NCBI GenBank assembly: GCA_022828595.1
Contig: JAKGHH010000003.1
Location: 103,253,583-103,317,582 of the forward strand
DNA length: 64,000 bases
Direction of reading: 5' to 3'
DNA from: Nelumbo lutea
Taxonomy: Eukaryota; Streptophyta; Magnoliopsida; Proteales; Nelumbonaceae
Below the pieces are notes generated by a model that saw nothing but the letters and a program-made list of their open reading frames with translations, did not search any database and had not been told where the DNA came from. This document shows, piece by piece, positions 11,201-23,200 of the stretch (position 1 is its first letter; the number at the start of each line of letters is the position of its first letter). The translations under genes and the position numbers were made by a program.

Positions 11201-14200
11201 TTTCCACCAATTTCCTATATGTTTCAGCATCCTTAGGAGTATCCCATGTCACGGCCTCTATCAAATCAATCTCTTGCATATAGATTTTAGGGTTGAGAAG
11301 TATGCTGCAAGTGACTTCTCCCCCTGTCTTAGATTCTTCACATCATTTCTCAGTTTGTAAGCTCTGTCAACATTCAACTTTTGGGAGTAAGTTTCTACAA
11401 CACTATCCCAGATTTCTTTAGCCGAGTTCATCCACAGATAATGCTGACTAATCTGTGGCTGCATTGAGTTCACAAGCCACCCAATCACTGTGTAGTTTTC
11501 TTGTACCCATCTCTCATAAGATGGATCATCCTCTGGAGGAGCTTTCTTGCTCCCAGAAATAAAACCCCATTTTCCTTTGCTACAAATGTGGATTTTCACT
11601 GATTGTGACCAAGCCAAGTAGTTGGTCCCATCAAGCTTAACTGTAGTTACAGCCAGCATAGAATCAGTTGGGGTTCCCAAAATCTGTCCATATTCAGTAG
11701 CATTCTTGTTTTCAAGGTTTGGGAAATCCATCATGTAAAGGCTTCAATTAGGATTTTAATAGGTTTCTCAAGGTACTGGGGTCTTGATGAGTTTAGTTTG
11801 AGCTGAATAGGCAACAACAACTAGCTCACAGAATCAGTTCAGACTTGATAACTGTGACAGTCCAGTTCGGTGGTAGTTTTTTCTTTACTGTTTCACCCTT
11901 TAAAGGACACCCAACAAACCTCCAATCACAAGGTATTTCAGGTTCTCAACAGCCGTTGTCCCAAAGAGAAGAAAACAGGGCCACAGTCCTTAAGAGACCT
12001 TTTGTCGAACACTCAGTGTGCAGTAGTTAACAGCCTACTGTTAACTAGAAGAAATCATTTCAAGGTGTTCAGTATAGGTCCAAGAAGAGGCTGGGATGAA
12101 GATGAGACTAGTGCCACTTAGTTTTAGATCAATTTCAGCAGCTCGGCAGTCCAATAATCAGCCGAATAGCACTTCCAAAACAACCCAGAAAAACAGTCCA
12201 GCAACAGTGGGCCGAATGTATGTGGGCTTTGAATGCTTTAATAATCCTCCCAAACAACAAAAAATTACTCAGCAAAGGACTGAGAAAAGACTTACAGCAA
12301 GAGAGTCTCTGGTTTGAACTATAAACCAGGCCGAACACTTGTTCTCTGAGATAACTTCGAAAGTCCTTTTCTCTGATTTCAAATCAGGCCAAACAACTTG
12401 CTCTCTGATTCTTCCTGGTCACCGAACCCTTCTCTAAGTGTATAGAAACTTGGGCACCCTCCAATGACCTCCAAGAACCAGGCGGATGACTGTAAACTTT
12501 CAGCCCTAGAACCTCCTCATGTAGTTGGCTGAACTAGAACCACATGAGGGACACGCCAAGCAATGGCCCGCTCTGATACCAAGTTGAAAAACAGCCCACT
12601 TGATGTATGAAACTGTTTGAGATTAGATGCAAACCAGAAAATGAACAAACAAGAGAGAGCTGGCGGCAATGAGTGTTAGAGAGTAAGAGGTTCGAACATT
12701 ACTCCTCTCTAACACTCTAAACATCTTATTAATAAGTTAATCTTTGACAAATTACAGAGAGGCCCTTGAGTGAGCAGGAAAATACAAAAAAACAGAATAG
12801 TACAGAGTATGGGCCCAGAATAAGGCCCAGGCCCACAACAGAGAGAGAAACATAACATAACATGAAATGACAGTTTATGGGCCATTTGGCCCATCTTCTC
12901 TACAATTTTTTATATTATAAAGTTAATAACCTTCTTTAGTTGCCAATTGCTATGAAACTGCCCTATTAAATAATTATAGTAGTATTATTTTTGAAAGCAA
13001 TGAAATTAATAGATTTAAAAGATTTTTTATCTTTTAGATATGATAATTTGCCACTTTTTTAGAGGAAATTTGACATTTTTAATGAAGTGACTTGCTATTG
13101 TTTGAATTAATATGCATGCTGAGCGGTATATAAAACTAGGGAACTAGCCAAAAATTATTTCTTTATATTATAAAATTTTTATTGTCTCGACAACTAGGTG
13201 ACTAGGCACCTCAGTGTCACCCAGAATCGCCTAGATGCTTTGACAACTATGGTCATGGCTCAACTAAAGGGGATGCATGCAAGTGGGAACTCTTTAGCCA
13301 ACTGTGTCATTTGGGGCATATTGACAATATCAAGTGGGTATGGGGTACAGATGTCAAATTCATATTTGATGTCAATAAGGCTTCCCCTTACGTGGTTTCA
13401 CCCTTATTAAACTTGTTTTGTTTTCGTAGCTCAATGATCTTTGATTTGCTAAAACGTTAACAGTTACTTGGCTTCCTTCTTGACAGGTAAAGCATGCATA
13501 AAGAAGGTGCTTCTTAGTAACTGTCTCCAAGAACTAATGGAACTGCATCAGGTAATGTGCTACTGCATGTTTGCATTGGCGTTCTTATGTTTTCACTTTT
13601 CACATTGGATGAACTTTAGTAGGAAGTATATTGCCATTGTTCTTGCTGTATGTTGTCACATGCTATCAATAATATATTTGTATTGCTATATTAGGCTTTC
13701 TAGTTTCCTCCACAATATTGGCATCTGCTGATGGCGTTGAAATTAAATGGATATTTGTGTGCATAATTGCACCTTATGTTATTTGTAGTATGTTGGGACC
13801 CAAACACTTCCTTTGAACCCAACTATAGGTGTGGAGGAGACCTCCATTGAGCAGCATTTCACTAGAAGACAGAGAGGCATGCCACGCGACAGAGCCTTCT
13901 AGAGTTAGTTACACTGCCACCAGAAGTTATTCTCTTCATGATTGCATACATGTAGGCTAGCTATATAAGGCCATGATCACGTAATAAGTGGCGTGAATGA
14001 ATATCCCTTTTTATCTCTCTCTCTCTGTTATCTTCTTCCTCCCATCCCCTCTCTTTTCCATCTTCTGTTTCAGGAGGTTAAGCCACCCTTGAAGGGGCTT
14101 TCGAGATGAGCGGTAACTCATTAGTCTGGTATCAGAGCCTGCAATCCAAATCCTAGGCTTCATGATGCCATAGACACGTTCTACTACCGTAGATGAAATG

Positions 14201-17200
14201 GTCGACCAAATTGAGGTCGGGCTTCACCAAATGGTGAACGAACTTAAGGAACTCAAAGTTCTTCATCTCCAGCATCGCCTCTCAGCAACAGTTTGGCAAG
14301 AGCAGTCATCTAGCAGGAGTGGAAGCCTTTGCTTCCAATAAACAAAGGACAGGGGATTACCCCATCGGAAAAGTCATGAACATCAATTTTCCAACTATTC
14401 TGGTGGAGATCCCATTCTTTGGATCTTGCGCGTAGAAAGATATTTCGAGTACCATGAAACTCCTGCTCACCAGCGTGTCTCCATTGCCTCCATTCATCTA
14501 AAGGAGACGTGATTCTATGGCTCCAATGGTATTGCCAGAATCATCCCTAGGTAACTTAGTTGGGGTTCACCGAAGCCTTGTGCATCTGCTTTGGGGCAAC
14601 GACGTTTGTGGACTATGATGAGCTGATCACCCGGCTGAAGCAGACTGGAATGGTAGCAGAGTACCAGCTCGAGTTCGAGCGGATGGCGACCAGGGGGCAT
14701 GGCTGGCCGGAGAAGGCCTTAGTAGGATGTTTTGTAGGACTCAAGAGGATATCTGCTTGGTGGTGAGAGCTCTCCGTTCGGCGACTGTCTTGGCTGCACT
14801 GGTGTTAGCTTGCCTGCAAGAAGAAAGAATCGGAAACCTTCGTTGAGCTAGCAAACCACCCTACCCGATTTTGAAGACTCCTCCATGGGTCGACCAACAA
14901 CCCATGAAACCGATTGGTGATCTTTAGAAACCCATACTGCCCCGGTCCACTATGCCTTTCAAGCGCCTCTCATGGGCTGAGATGCAAGCCCGACGTGAGA
15001 AAGGCCTTTGTTATAACTGTGATGATAAGTTTGGACCAGCCATAAATGCCGGGTCTAGCGGGTGTTTCTCCTATATACAGAGGAAGAGATGGACAAGGCT
15101 GACCCAGAGCACTTGACTGAATGTGAACTGATTCCAAATGGGCTAGAACCTAACGGTGCCGAGATCTCCTTACATGCCCTCATGGGCCTCAACTCTCTTC
15201 ATTCCATGCGAGTAGATGGAAGATTGATGGGCCGGATCGTGATGATTTTGATTGACAGTGGTTGCACCCTGAATTTCATCACTTGTTGTTTGGCTAAGCA
15301 GCTAGGTATGACCATACAACCCACTCCTCTCTTTTCAATCCATGTGGCTAATGGGAGTCAAGATGTCATGTAATGGTGTGTGTAAGAAGGAGAAAATCCT
15401 CATGCAGGGCCATAATTTTGTGGTGGATCTCCACCCATTGTATTTCTCGGGGGCTGATATTATTTTGGGGGTTCATTGGTTGCGTGGTCTGGGCCCTGCT
15501 CTATGTGATTGTGCCAAAATGACAATGGATTTTCACTAGGATGGTCAGTCTTGTCATTTACAGGGGGTGCAGCACCCATGCCCATGAAGTGATAATTTAA
15601 CCTCCATGATACGGGCCTCCAAAGATGCCGACCAACCCATATTTATGCACTTAGGTCTTCGACCCACAGTTCCAGTTCTGGACAACTAGGGCCGTGTCCC
15701 CCCAACTGAAGCCCAACACGGGGCCCTACGGTCGATATTTGATCAGTTTGGCAATGTATTTGAGGGGCCGAACCAATTACCCCCATCTCGGACTCGTGAT
15801 CATCAAATACTTCTTTTACCTGGTTCTAATCCAGCCAATGTGAGGCCATATAGATACCCTTACTTTCAGAAGCTAGAAATTGAGAAGGCAGTAAGAGAGC
15901 TATTGGAAGAAGAGCATATACAGACCAACACCAGCCCTTTATTATCTCTTCTACTCTTAGGAAAGGATGGTAGTTGGCGCTTTTGTGTAGATTACCGAGC
16001 CTTAAATCAGATTACAGTGAAGGACAAGTTTCCTATACCCCTCATTGATGAACTACTAGATTAGTTAGTGGAGGCACGAGTGTTGTTCAAATTAGACCTG
16101 TGCTCCAGGTATTATCAAATTCGGATCCACCAGGTTGACATCCACAAGATGGCCTTTAGGACCCATGATGGCCATTATGAGTTCTTGGTTATGCCTTTTG
16201 GACTCACAAATGCCCCCCCTCCACCTTTCAGGCCATCATGAATGACAGGCCATTTCTAAGGCAATTTATTTTGGTGTTTCTCGACGATATTCTTGTGTAT
16301 AGCAAGGATTGGGACACACATATGGAACATCTGAAACTCACCCTCACAACTCTAAGGAGAAACCAGTTACATGCCAAAATGACAAAGTGTTCCTTTGGGC
16401 AAGGACAAATTCAGTACTTGGGCCACGTTGTTGCAACGGGTCGGGTCATGGCAGACCCAAAAAAGGTAGAAGCCATTCAGAAGTGGCCAAGCCCACTACT
16501 GTAAAAGCACTGTGGGGCTTTCTTGGGCTTACCGGATATTATAGGCGCTTCGTTAAGGGGTATGGGCTTATGGCCGCCTCACTAACACATCTATTAAAGG
16601 ATTCCTTCAGGTGGACTGATGAATGACATCTTCAGGCCATTTCTAAGGCAATTTATTTTGGTGTTTTTCGACGATATTCTTGTGTATAGCAAGGATTGGG
16701 ACACACATATGGAACATCTGAAACTCACCCTCACAACTCTAAGGAGAAACCAGTTACATGCCAAAATGACAAAGTGTTCCTTTGGGCAAGGACAAATTCA
16801 GTACTTGGGCCACGTTGTTGCAACGGGTCGGGTCATGGCAGACCCAGAAAAGGTAGAAGCCATTCAGAAGTGGCCCAAGCCCACTACTGTAAAAGCACTG
16901 TGGGGCTTTCTTGGGCTTACCGGATATTTTAGGCGCTTCGTTAAGGGGTATGGGCTTATGGCCGCCTCACTAACACGTCTATTAAAGGATTCCTTCAGGT
17001 GGACTGATGAAGCCCAACGGGCTTTTGAAGAGTTGAAGACAGTAGTTTCCAGCTCTGTAGTCCTCACTCTTCCAGACTTCTCTCATCCCTTTGAAATATA
17101 ATGTGATGTGTCGGGTGTAGGAGTAGGGGCCGTCCTGATGCAAAGAGGGCAGCCTATTGCTTATTTCAGCAATGCTCTTTCAGCAACTCACCAAAGTCAG

Positions 17201-20200
17201 TCCAGTTATGTCAAAGAAATGATGGCTGTGGTGATGGCAGTGCAAAAGTGGTGTGCATACCTCTTGGGACGCCGGTTTGTTATTAGAACAGACCAAAGAA
17301 GTTTGAAGTACATAGCAGAACAAAGGGTGCATACCCCGGAGCAACAAAAATGACTTAGTAAACTGATGGGCTTTGACTACCTCATAGAATATAAGTCGGG
17401 GCCCACAAACAAAGTAGCTGATGCATTGTCACGAGTAGAAGAGTTAGCCCAGGTGACCTTCTCTCAGCCAGCTTTCCTTTATTTGAAGCTATACGACAAG
17501 AAGTCAGGTCTGATCCGTAGTTGCAGGCCATTAGAGATAAGTGGAATTGAGACCCTTCACAAGTTGCTGGTTACCAAGTTGTGGGGCCTGATCTTTTCTT
17601 CATGGGTCGGTTTGTTGTTGCCCAGAATTCAGCCCACAAAGCTGAACTGCTAAGGTTGTTTCATGACTCCTCCTTGGGAGAACACTTGGGGGTGCTACGG
17701 ACCATAAAGAGGCTCAACAGCCACTACTATCATTGAGTAGGAATGCGTAAGGATGTATTACAGTATATATCTAAATGTCAAACCTGCCAATAGCAGAAAT
17801 ACTCCTCGCTGTCCCCTGTTGGCCTTCTGCAGCCTCTCAAGATTCTAGATCAGGTGTGGGAAGACCTTTCCATGGACTTCATCACGGGTCTTCCTCGTTC
17901 TGCAAGAAAGACGGTTATCATGGTAGTGGTTGACTGTCTCACTAAGTACAACCATTTCTCTACATTACCTCACCCTAACACCACAGCTATGGTGGCTGAT
18001 ATCTTCATCCGGGACGTCGCCAAGCTGCATGGGACCCCAAGATCCATTGTTTCAGATTGGGACCCTGCTTTCCTGAGTTCTTTCTAGAAGGAATATTTTC
18101 GGTTGCAAGGAACCCAACTGCACCCTTCCACGAGTTATCACCCGCAGACTGAAGTTCTTAATTGTTGCTTGGAAGCCTACCTTAGGTGTTTCGCAGGGTA
18201 AAAGCCCCGATAGTGGGCTCACAGGCTCCCGTGGGCAGAATTCTGGTACAACTCTACTCGACCTATCAGTTGGCTGCTGGAATGACACCCTTCAAGGCTC
18301 TTTATGGCAGCGAACCTCCTCCCATATTACCTTATGAATATGGGTTATCCAATGTGGCAGAAGTGGAGACCCATCTGATTGCAAGAGACGAGATTCTTAG
18401 ATTGCTTAAGTCCAACTTGACAAAGGCCTAGCAGCGAATGAAGGCCCACTATGACGCTCACCACGGCCCATTGAAATTTCAGGTGGGTGACTTTGTTTAC
18501 CTCAAGCTCTAACCTTACCGCCAGATCTCAGTGGTAAGACGGGCTTGGCACAAGTTGGCACCCAGGTATTATGGGCTTATAAGGTTCTGGAAAGAGTGGG
18601 CCCTGCAGTGGGAAATCAGACCCCTGTCTCACCCAACTTACCCCAATTCACTTCAGAAGGGGGCATGATACAGAGCCTGTAAGACTTGTGGATTTCCTTT
18701 GGGTTCGACAAGGAGGTCAGGTTGTGCCGGAAGCCAAGGTAGAGTGGGCATGGCTTCCTCCAAATGATGCCACTTGGGAACCTTATCTTAGGCTGAATGA
18801 GAGGTTTCCAAAACTAGACCTTGAGGGCAAGGTCAATGTTAAGGGGGGAGGAATTCGAACCCAACTATAGGTGTGGAGCAGACCTCTACTGAGCAGCATT
18901 TCACTAGAAGACAGAGAGACTAGCATTCCATGCAGCGGAGCCTTCCAGAGTTAGTTACACTGCCACCAGAAGATATTCTTTTCATGATTGCATACATGTA
19001 GGCCAGCTATATAAGGCCCTGATCATGTAATAAGTGGCGGGAATGAATATCCCTTTTTATCTCTCTCTCTCTCTGTTATCTTCTTCCTCCCATTCCCTCT
19101 CTTCCATCTTCTGTTTCAGGAGGTTAAGCTACCCTCGAAGGGGCTTCTGAGGTGAGTGGTAACTCATCATAGTCATCCCTTTCTTTGTTTATTTATTTGC
19201 AAATTTTCTCTTGAAGTTGGATTCCAACTTAGTTTGAGAAAGGGATCTTCTTGATTAAAATTTATGATGCAATTTTTCTAGTGTGTGTAATAAATTATCC
19301 CATTAATGGACAATTTTCTGCTGCTGCTTTTTTATCACTGACATAAAACTTTATTGCTTAATAACAGGATTTACATAGATTATGTACAAGCGGTATATAA
19401 TATGTTTATGTACAAAGAAAGGTGGCACAGCCCAGTCCTTAAGGCCCGAGCTACCTTGCTGGCTTCCACATTACACCTTACATACAGTTGGTCCTCCACG
19501 AGGACAGACTCCCCAAAACAGCAGGTTTCTTTGGAATTCTTGCCTAGCAAGAGCATCAGCTAGGCTGTTGGTGGACCTCTTTACACAGCTGATGCTAATC
19601 GCCAGTTCTCTTATTAGTAGTTGGATCTCTCTTGAAGTTTTCCTGTACTTCCATGGTCCTTTGCTTCCATTCAACCACCCCACCACCACCACCACTGGAT
19701 TGCACCATATCTCTCGAACCAGAAAAGAAGAAGAGTAGATATAAGGGCTTTGGAAAAGGAAGCACAACAAATGCTTCTTGTACATCCTCTTCTTTCTTTT
19801 AATAAAATTTTTACTTTTGAAAAAGTTTCAGTATATGAAGTTTTCTTATTCTTACTAGGGTCACAAAAACTATGGTTAGGGTTCCAATGATTTTAATAAT
19901 TAAAGACTATCCTAAGCAGCAGTAGATAGTTGGCAATGCATATTGACCCTTGCTTACCTGGAAAGTATAAATTCCTGGAATACTGGGGGTACACAAATTC
20001 CTTATAAAAACTGATAAGTTAGAAGCCGCAAAGGAAATATTACTCTTCATGACAGTCATACGATGATATTTATGTCAACTGTTGATATTTGACATGTCTC
20101 ATAGAATCAGGATGTGCCACTGAATGGATCCCGCATTCTTACTGAAGTGCTTCTCTTTGCCAATAGTGTGATCACCTGATTGCAATTATATGCTTTCATA

Positions 20201-23200
20201 TGTTCTATTGGATGGTGTGGAAATTTTATTAGCATCCAAAACATTTCCAGAAAATGCGATCCATAGATCAGATAGTTATGAGCCTTGAGCCATTTATGTT
20301 GGTTTCTTGCTTAGAAAACTCTCTTGGTTATGACCCGGACAGTGGCGACTCATGATCTTTGTACATCATACCATCAAGATATGGGTACCCACAAACTGAT
20401 GATATGGCGATTTTGTGGAATTCATTTAAGACTTTTTTGGGTGTATCTATGGCTCATCTACATGCTCTGAAATTCATTATAATTTTCTGAAGAGCATATC
20501 ATATTTTAAGAAGTTTCAATTTATAAAACTACAGATGATAGTCAATAGTCACAGATATTATAGCAGAATAGTGATATTATACAGATGTTTATGATATGAT
20601 AAAGGATATGGTTGATCTATTGTTCCCATAAAGACATAATAGTTTTTCAGTATAGTTCAAGTTAGTTTGTTATTTTATACAAATAATATAAATTATAAAA
20701 ATTGTAGATTTGTATGGATGTTTAGATATATTAAAGATAAATGGAGTTTGTAGTATGAATTAATTCTTTTTTATATAAAACAGATTAATAATTGGATGGT
20801 GTAGTATCTCCATAATGTTTGCCATGTATAAGTCAAAAGATTCTATATAAAATAGTAAAAGTTAGTAGCATTTTCTTATTTGTGATTGATTGGTGTCTGT
20901 TTGTTTGTTTGCTTGCATCTGGTTCAGATTGCATGTCTTTGTTTGTAACTATGATTTTCACTCTTCTTGATGCTAAATTTGCACTCAATCAGAGTGAAAT
21001 TTTACATATAAAAAACTGATGCAAAATTTGCACTGCCTTCCTCCTTACACTCGTACAAGTTGCTGACCACATCATTTCGCTTTGTATTTTACTCCTTCCA
21101 AAGGAACGACCTTCCTCCTGCCTTCATTCTTCTCATATAAAGTAAGGACCATAGCATTTTCCTTATCACTCACAAATTGCTGACCACATCATTTTGCTTC
21201 GTATTTTACTCCTTCCAAGAAACAGCCTTCCTCCTGCCTTCATTCTTCTCATTTTATTCCCATTTTACTCTTCAGAAGCAAACATAACAAAGCCAAACCT
21301 GAAGCAGAAATGATCCAGAATGCACACTTATCCATTTGCCCTCCCATGCATTTACACCAGTGTCAATGTTTGATGATGGTATTAATGGCTTATAGATAAA
21401 CTAGCATTTCTGTAAATCAAAGTACCTTTCAAAGCTTATGTTTGGTTTAGATGTAAATGCTTGCCCTCAAATACTGAATTAACTAGTAAATGTACACTTG
21501 CTCTTAACATAGCCAGCTATTATAACTGTTTTGCTTTTATTATTCTATTTTTAACTCTTAAATACTAGAAGAAACATCCTCCATTCTATGCTAAGGTTTT
21601 CAATTTATTTCTTAAATTTTTGTATTATTTCAAGGGCATATACACTATACACAACATAAAATTAACAAAACTAGAGAAAGTTTCTTCAGTTTTTGCTTCA
21701 ATTTCATATTCTATATCTACCTGTTCATTGAACATTTTTAACAACTTCGTACTTAGTTTATGCTTTTGATAGAAAATTCTTATTTCTAACCCAATAGGTT
21801 GTGCACTCTATCAGATATGTATTTGCTATTAACTAAATAACCATTTTAATTTGGACTGACATTTGTTCATATCCTTTATATGCATTAGGAAAGTGAGGAC
21901 GAAGTGACAGATACTGAACAAGCTGAAAACTGGTTCTCGTTGACATCTGCCCAACGAATATGTGGTGTGTGCTTATGTGTATTTACAATTCAATATGATA
22001 AATGCTTACATTCTACACTGCCTGTGCATATAACTATAGCAGTTTTAAAGGTCAGTCTTGATGCCACTTTCTTTATTGGTCCCATAATGGTCTATTTGAT
22101 TGCCGAGAAAGAATGGGATGTAAAACAATGGTCCATTTGTGCCTGGTGCAATATCTTTGGGTTGAATCATTTAATAAAATGATAATTTGGATTCTTTAGT
22201 AATCAGAGTCCTTGTGCCTCTTTTTTCCATGCCTTTTCTTCCTTCCCTCCCCTAGGGTCTTTCCAGCATATCAATCCCACCCAAGATTAGCACCTCCTGT
22301 TGGGATTTTTTTTTTTTTGCGATTTACATTTGTGAGGTCCTTCAACGGAGGAGGCCTAACTGGTGCTTCTCTCCACATTTGCTTGTTTTATGTAAAACAA
22401 ATGGTGAAACACGGCATTATTTACTAATGCCCTGTCCTTGTGTCTTGCATGTTGCATTTCGGAGCATTTTTTTGCCCTCTGGATATAGGTGGTTTCCTCC
22501 AGCAGATGGGAGCAGCTTGTTTCAGGACTCTTTCTTCTCCCACCAATAGGGGGGGGGGGATTTTTTTAGAGATGTATGAAGGCTGCAATTTGTGGTCTGT
22601 TTGGGAGGAAGGGATTGCATGATTTTTCAAGGAATTAACTCATTCCAAAGAGGCATTTATTAAGAACATCACAATAAAGGTGGTCCATTGGGTTAAAATG
22701 TTGCACACTTTTAACTCCTTGGCAGATAGGATGATTAGAGGTTAAACATGTTGATTACACTACACCAGAAAAACTAGAAATACAGAACTGGTCGAGCTTA
22801 AAAAAGTCTGTAACTCAAGAAATTCCAAAAATTATCCCCAAACACTGTTCATTCCCCAAGTTTCCTCTTTCAGGCCCAGACTAAAAAATTCCAGTTTCGT
22901 CTCCTGAGCAGCACAATAGAGGGGCTATTTTTCCTTGTTAAATTTTTCACTGTCATCCTTCTTTGCCTCTCTCTCAGACCCCTTATGTTCCAGCTGACTA
23001 CCCACATTTTGCTATTTCTCCTAGACAATGAAAGATAAAAAAGAAAAACTCACCTTTAGTCCTCTCCCACTTCCTGCTCTTCCCCCTCTCCGTCCCACTC
23101 CTTGTCCTTACCACGCTTTTCATTTCTTCCCTCCTAATTTTCTCAATACGTTTGAAGCCCTTCCATGCAAATTCTTCCCCACTCCTGAAAAACAAACCCA

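Larger units (their letters stand above)
9079..12877 (-). mobile_element. Ty1/Copia element lacking reverse transcriptase
   Basis: The body is 9084-12872 on the minus strand, flanked by gttta (9079-9083 and 12873-12877). It has both LTRs, a methionine-tRNA primer site (12570-12581), gag, protease and integrase, but integrase runs straight into the 3' LTR. Reverse transcriptase and RNase H are missing, so it cannot move by itself. A polypurine tract (on the + strand actctccccctgtt at 9317-9330) adjoins the 3' LTR. Confidence 0.9.
8684..13259. mobile_element. hAT-like DNA element, split by a Copia insertion
   Basis: The element spans 8692-13251. Both ends read CATAGTTGTCAARGCAT inward. The flanks gtcatggt (8684-8691) and gtcatggc (13252-13259) match 7 of 8, as for the 8-bp duplication of hAT elements. 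The two parts left after removing the Copia element (8692-9078 and 12878-13251) hold no coding sequence, so this was a short non-autonomous element of about 760 bp. Family assignment rests only on the target duplication. Confidence 0.65.
13814..19166 (+). mobile_element. Reina-like chromovirus (Ty3/Gypsy), degenerate, with both LTRs
   Basis: The element is 5.35 kb long with LTRs of about 310 bp, a methionine primer site, a gag-pol order of gag, protease, RT, RNase H, integrase, and a chromodomain-like C-terminus. Short LTRs, small size and the chromodomain suggest the Reina lineage; this is inference. Many stops and a 388-bp duplication in RT show it is inactive. I could not define a clean target duplication. 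Confidence 0.85.
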
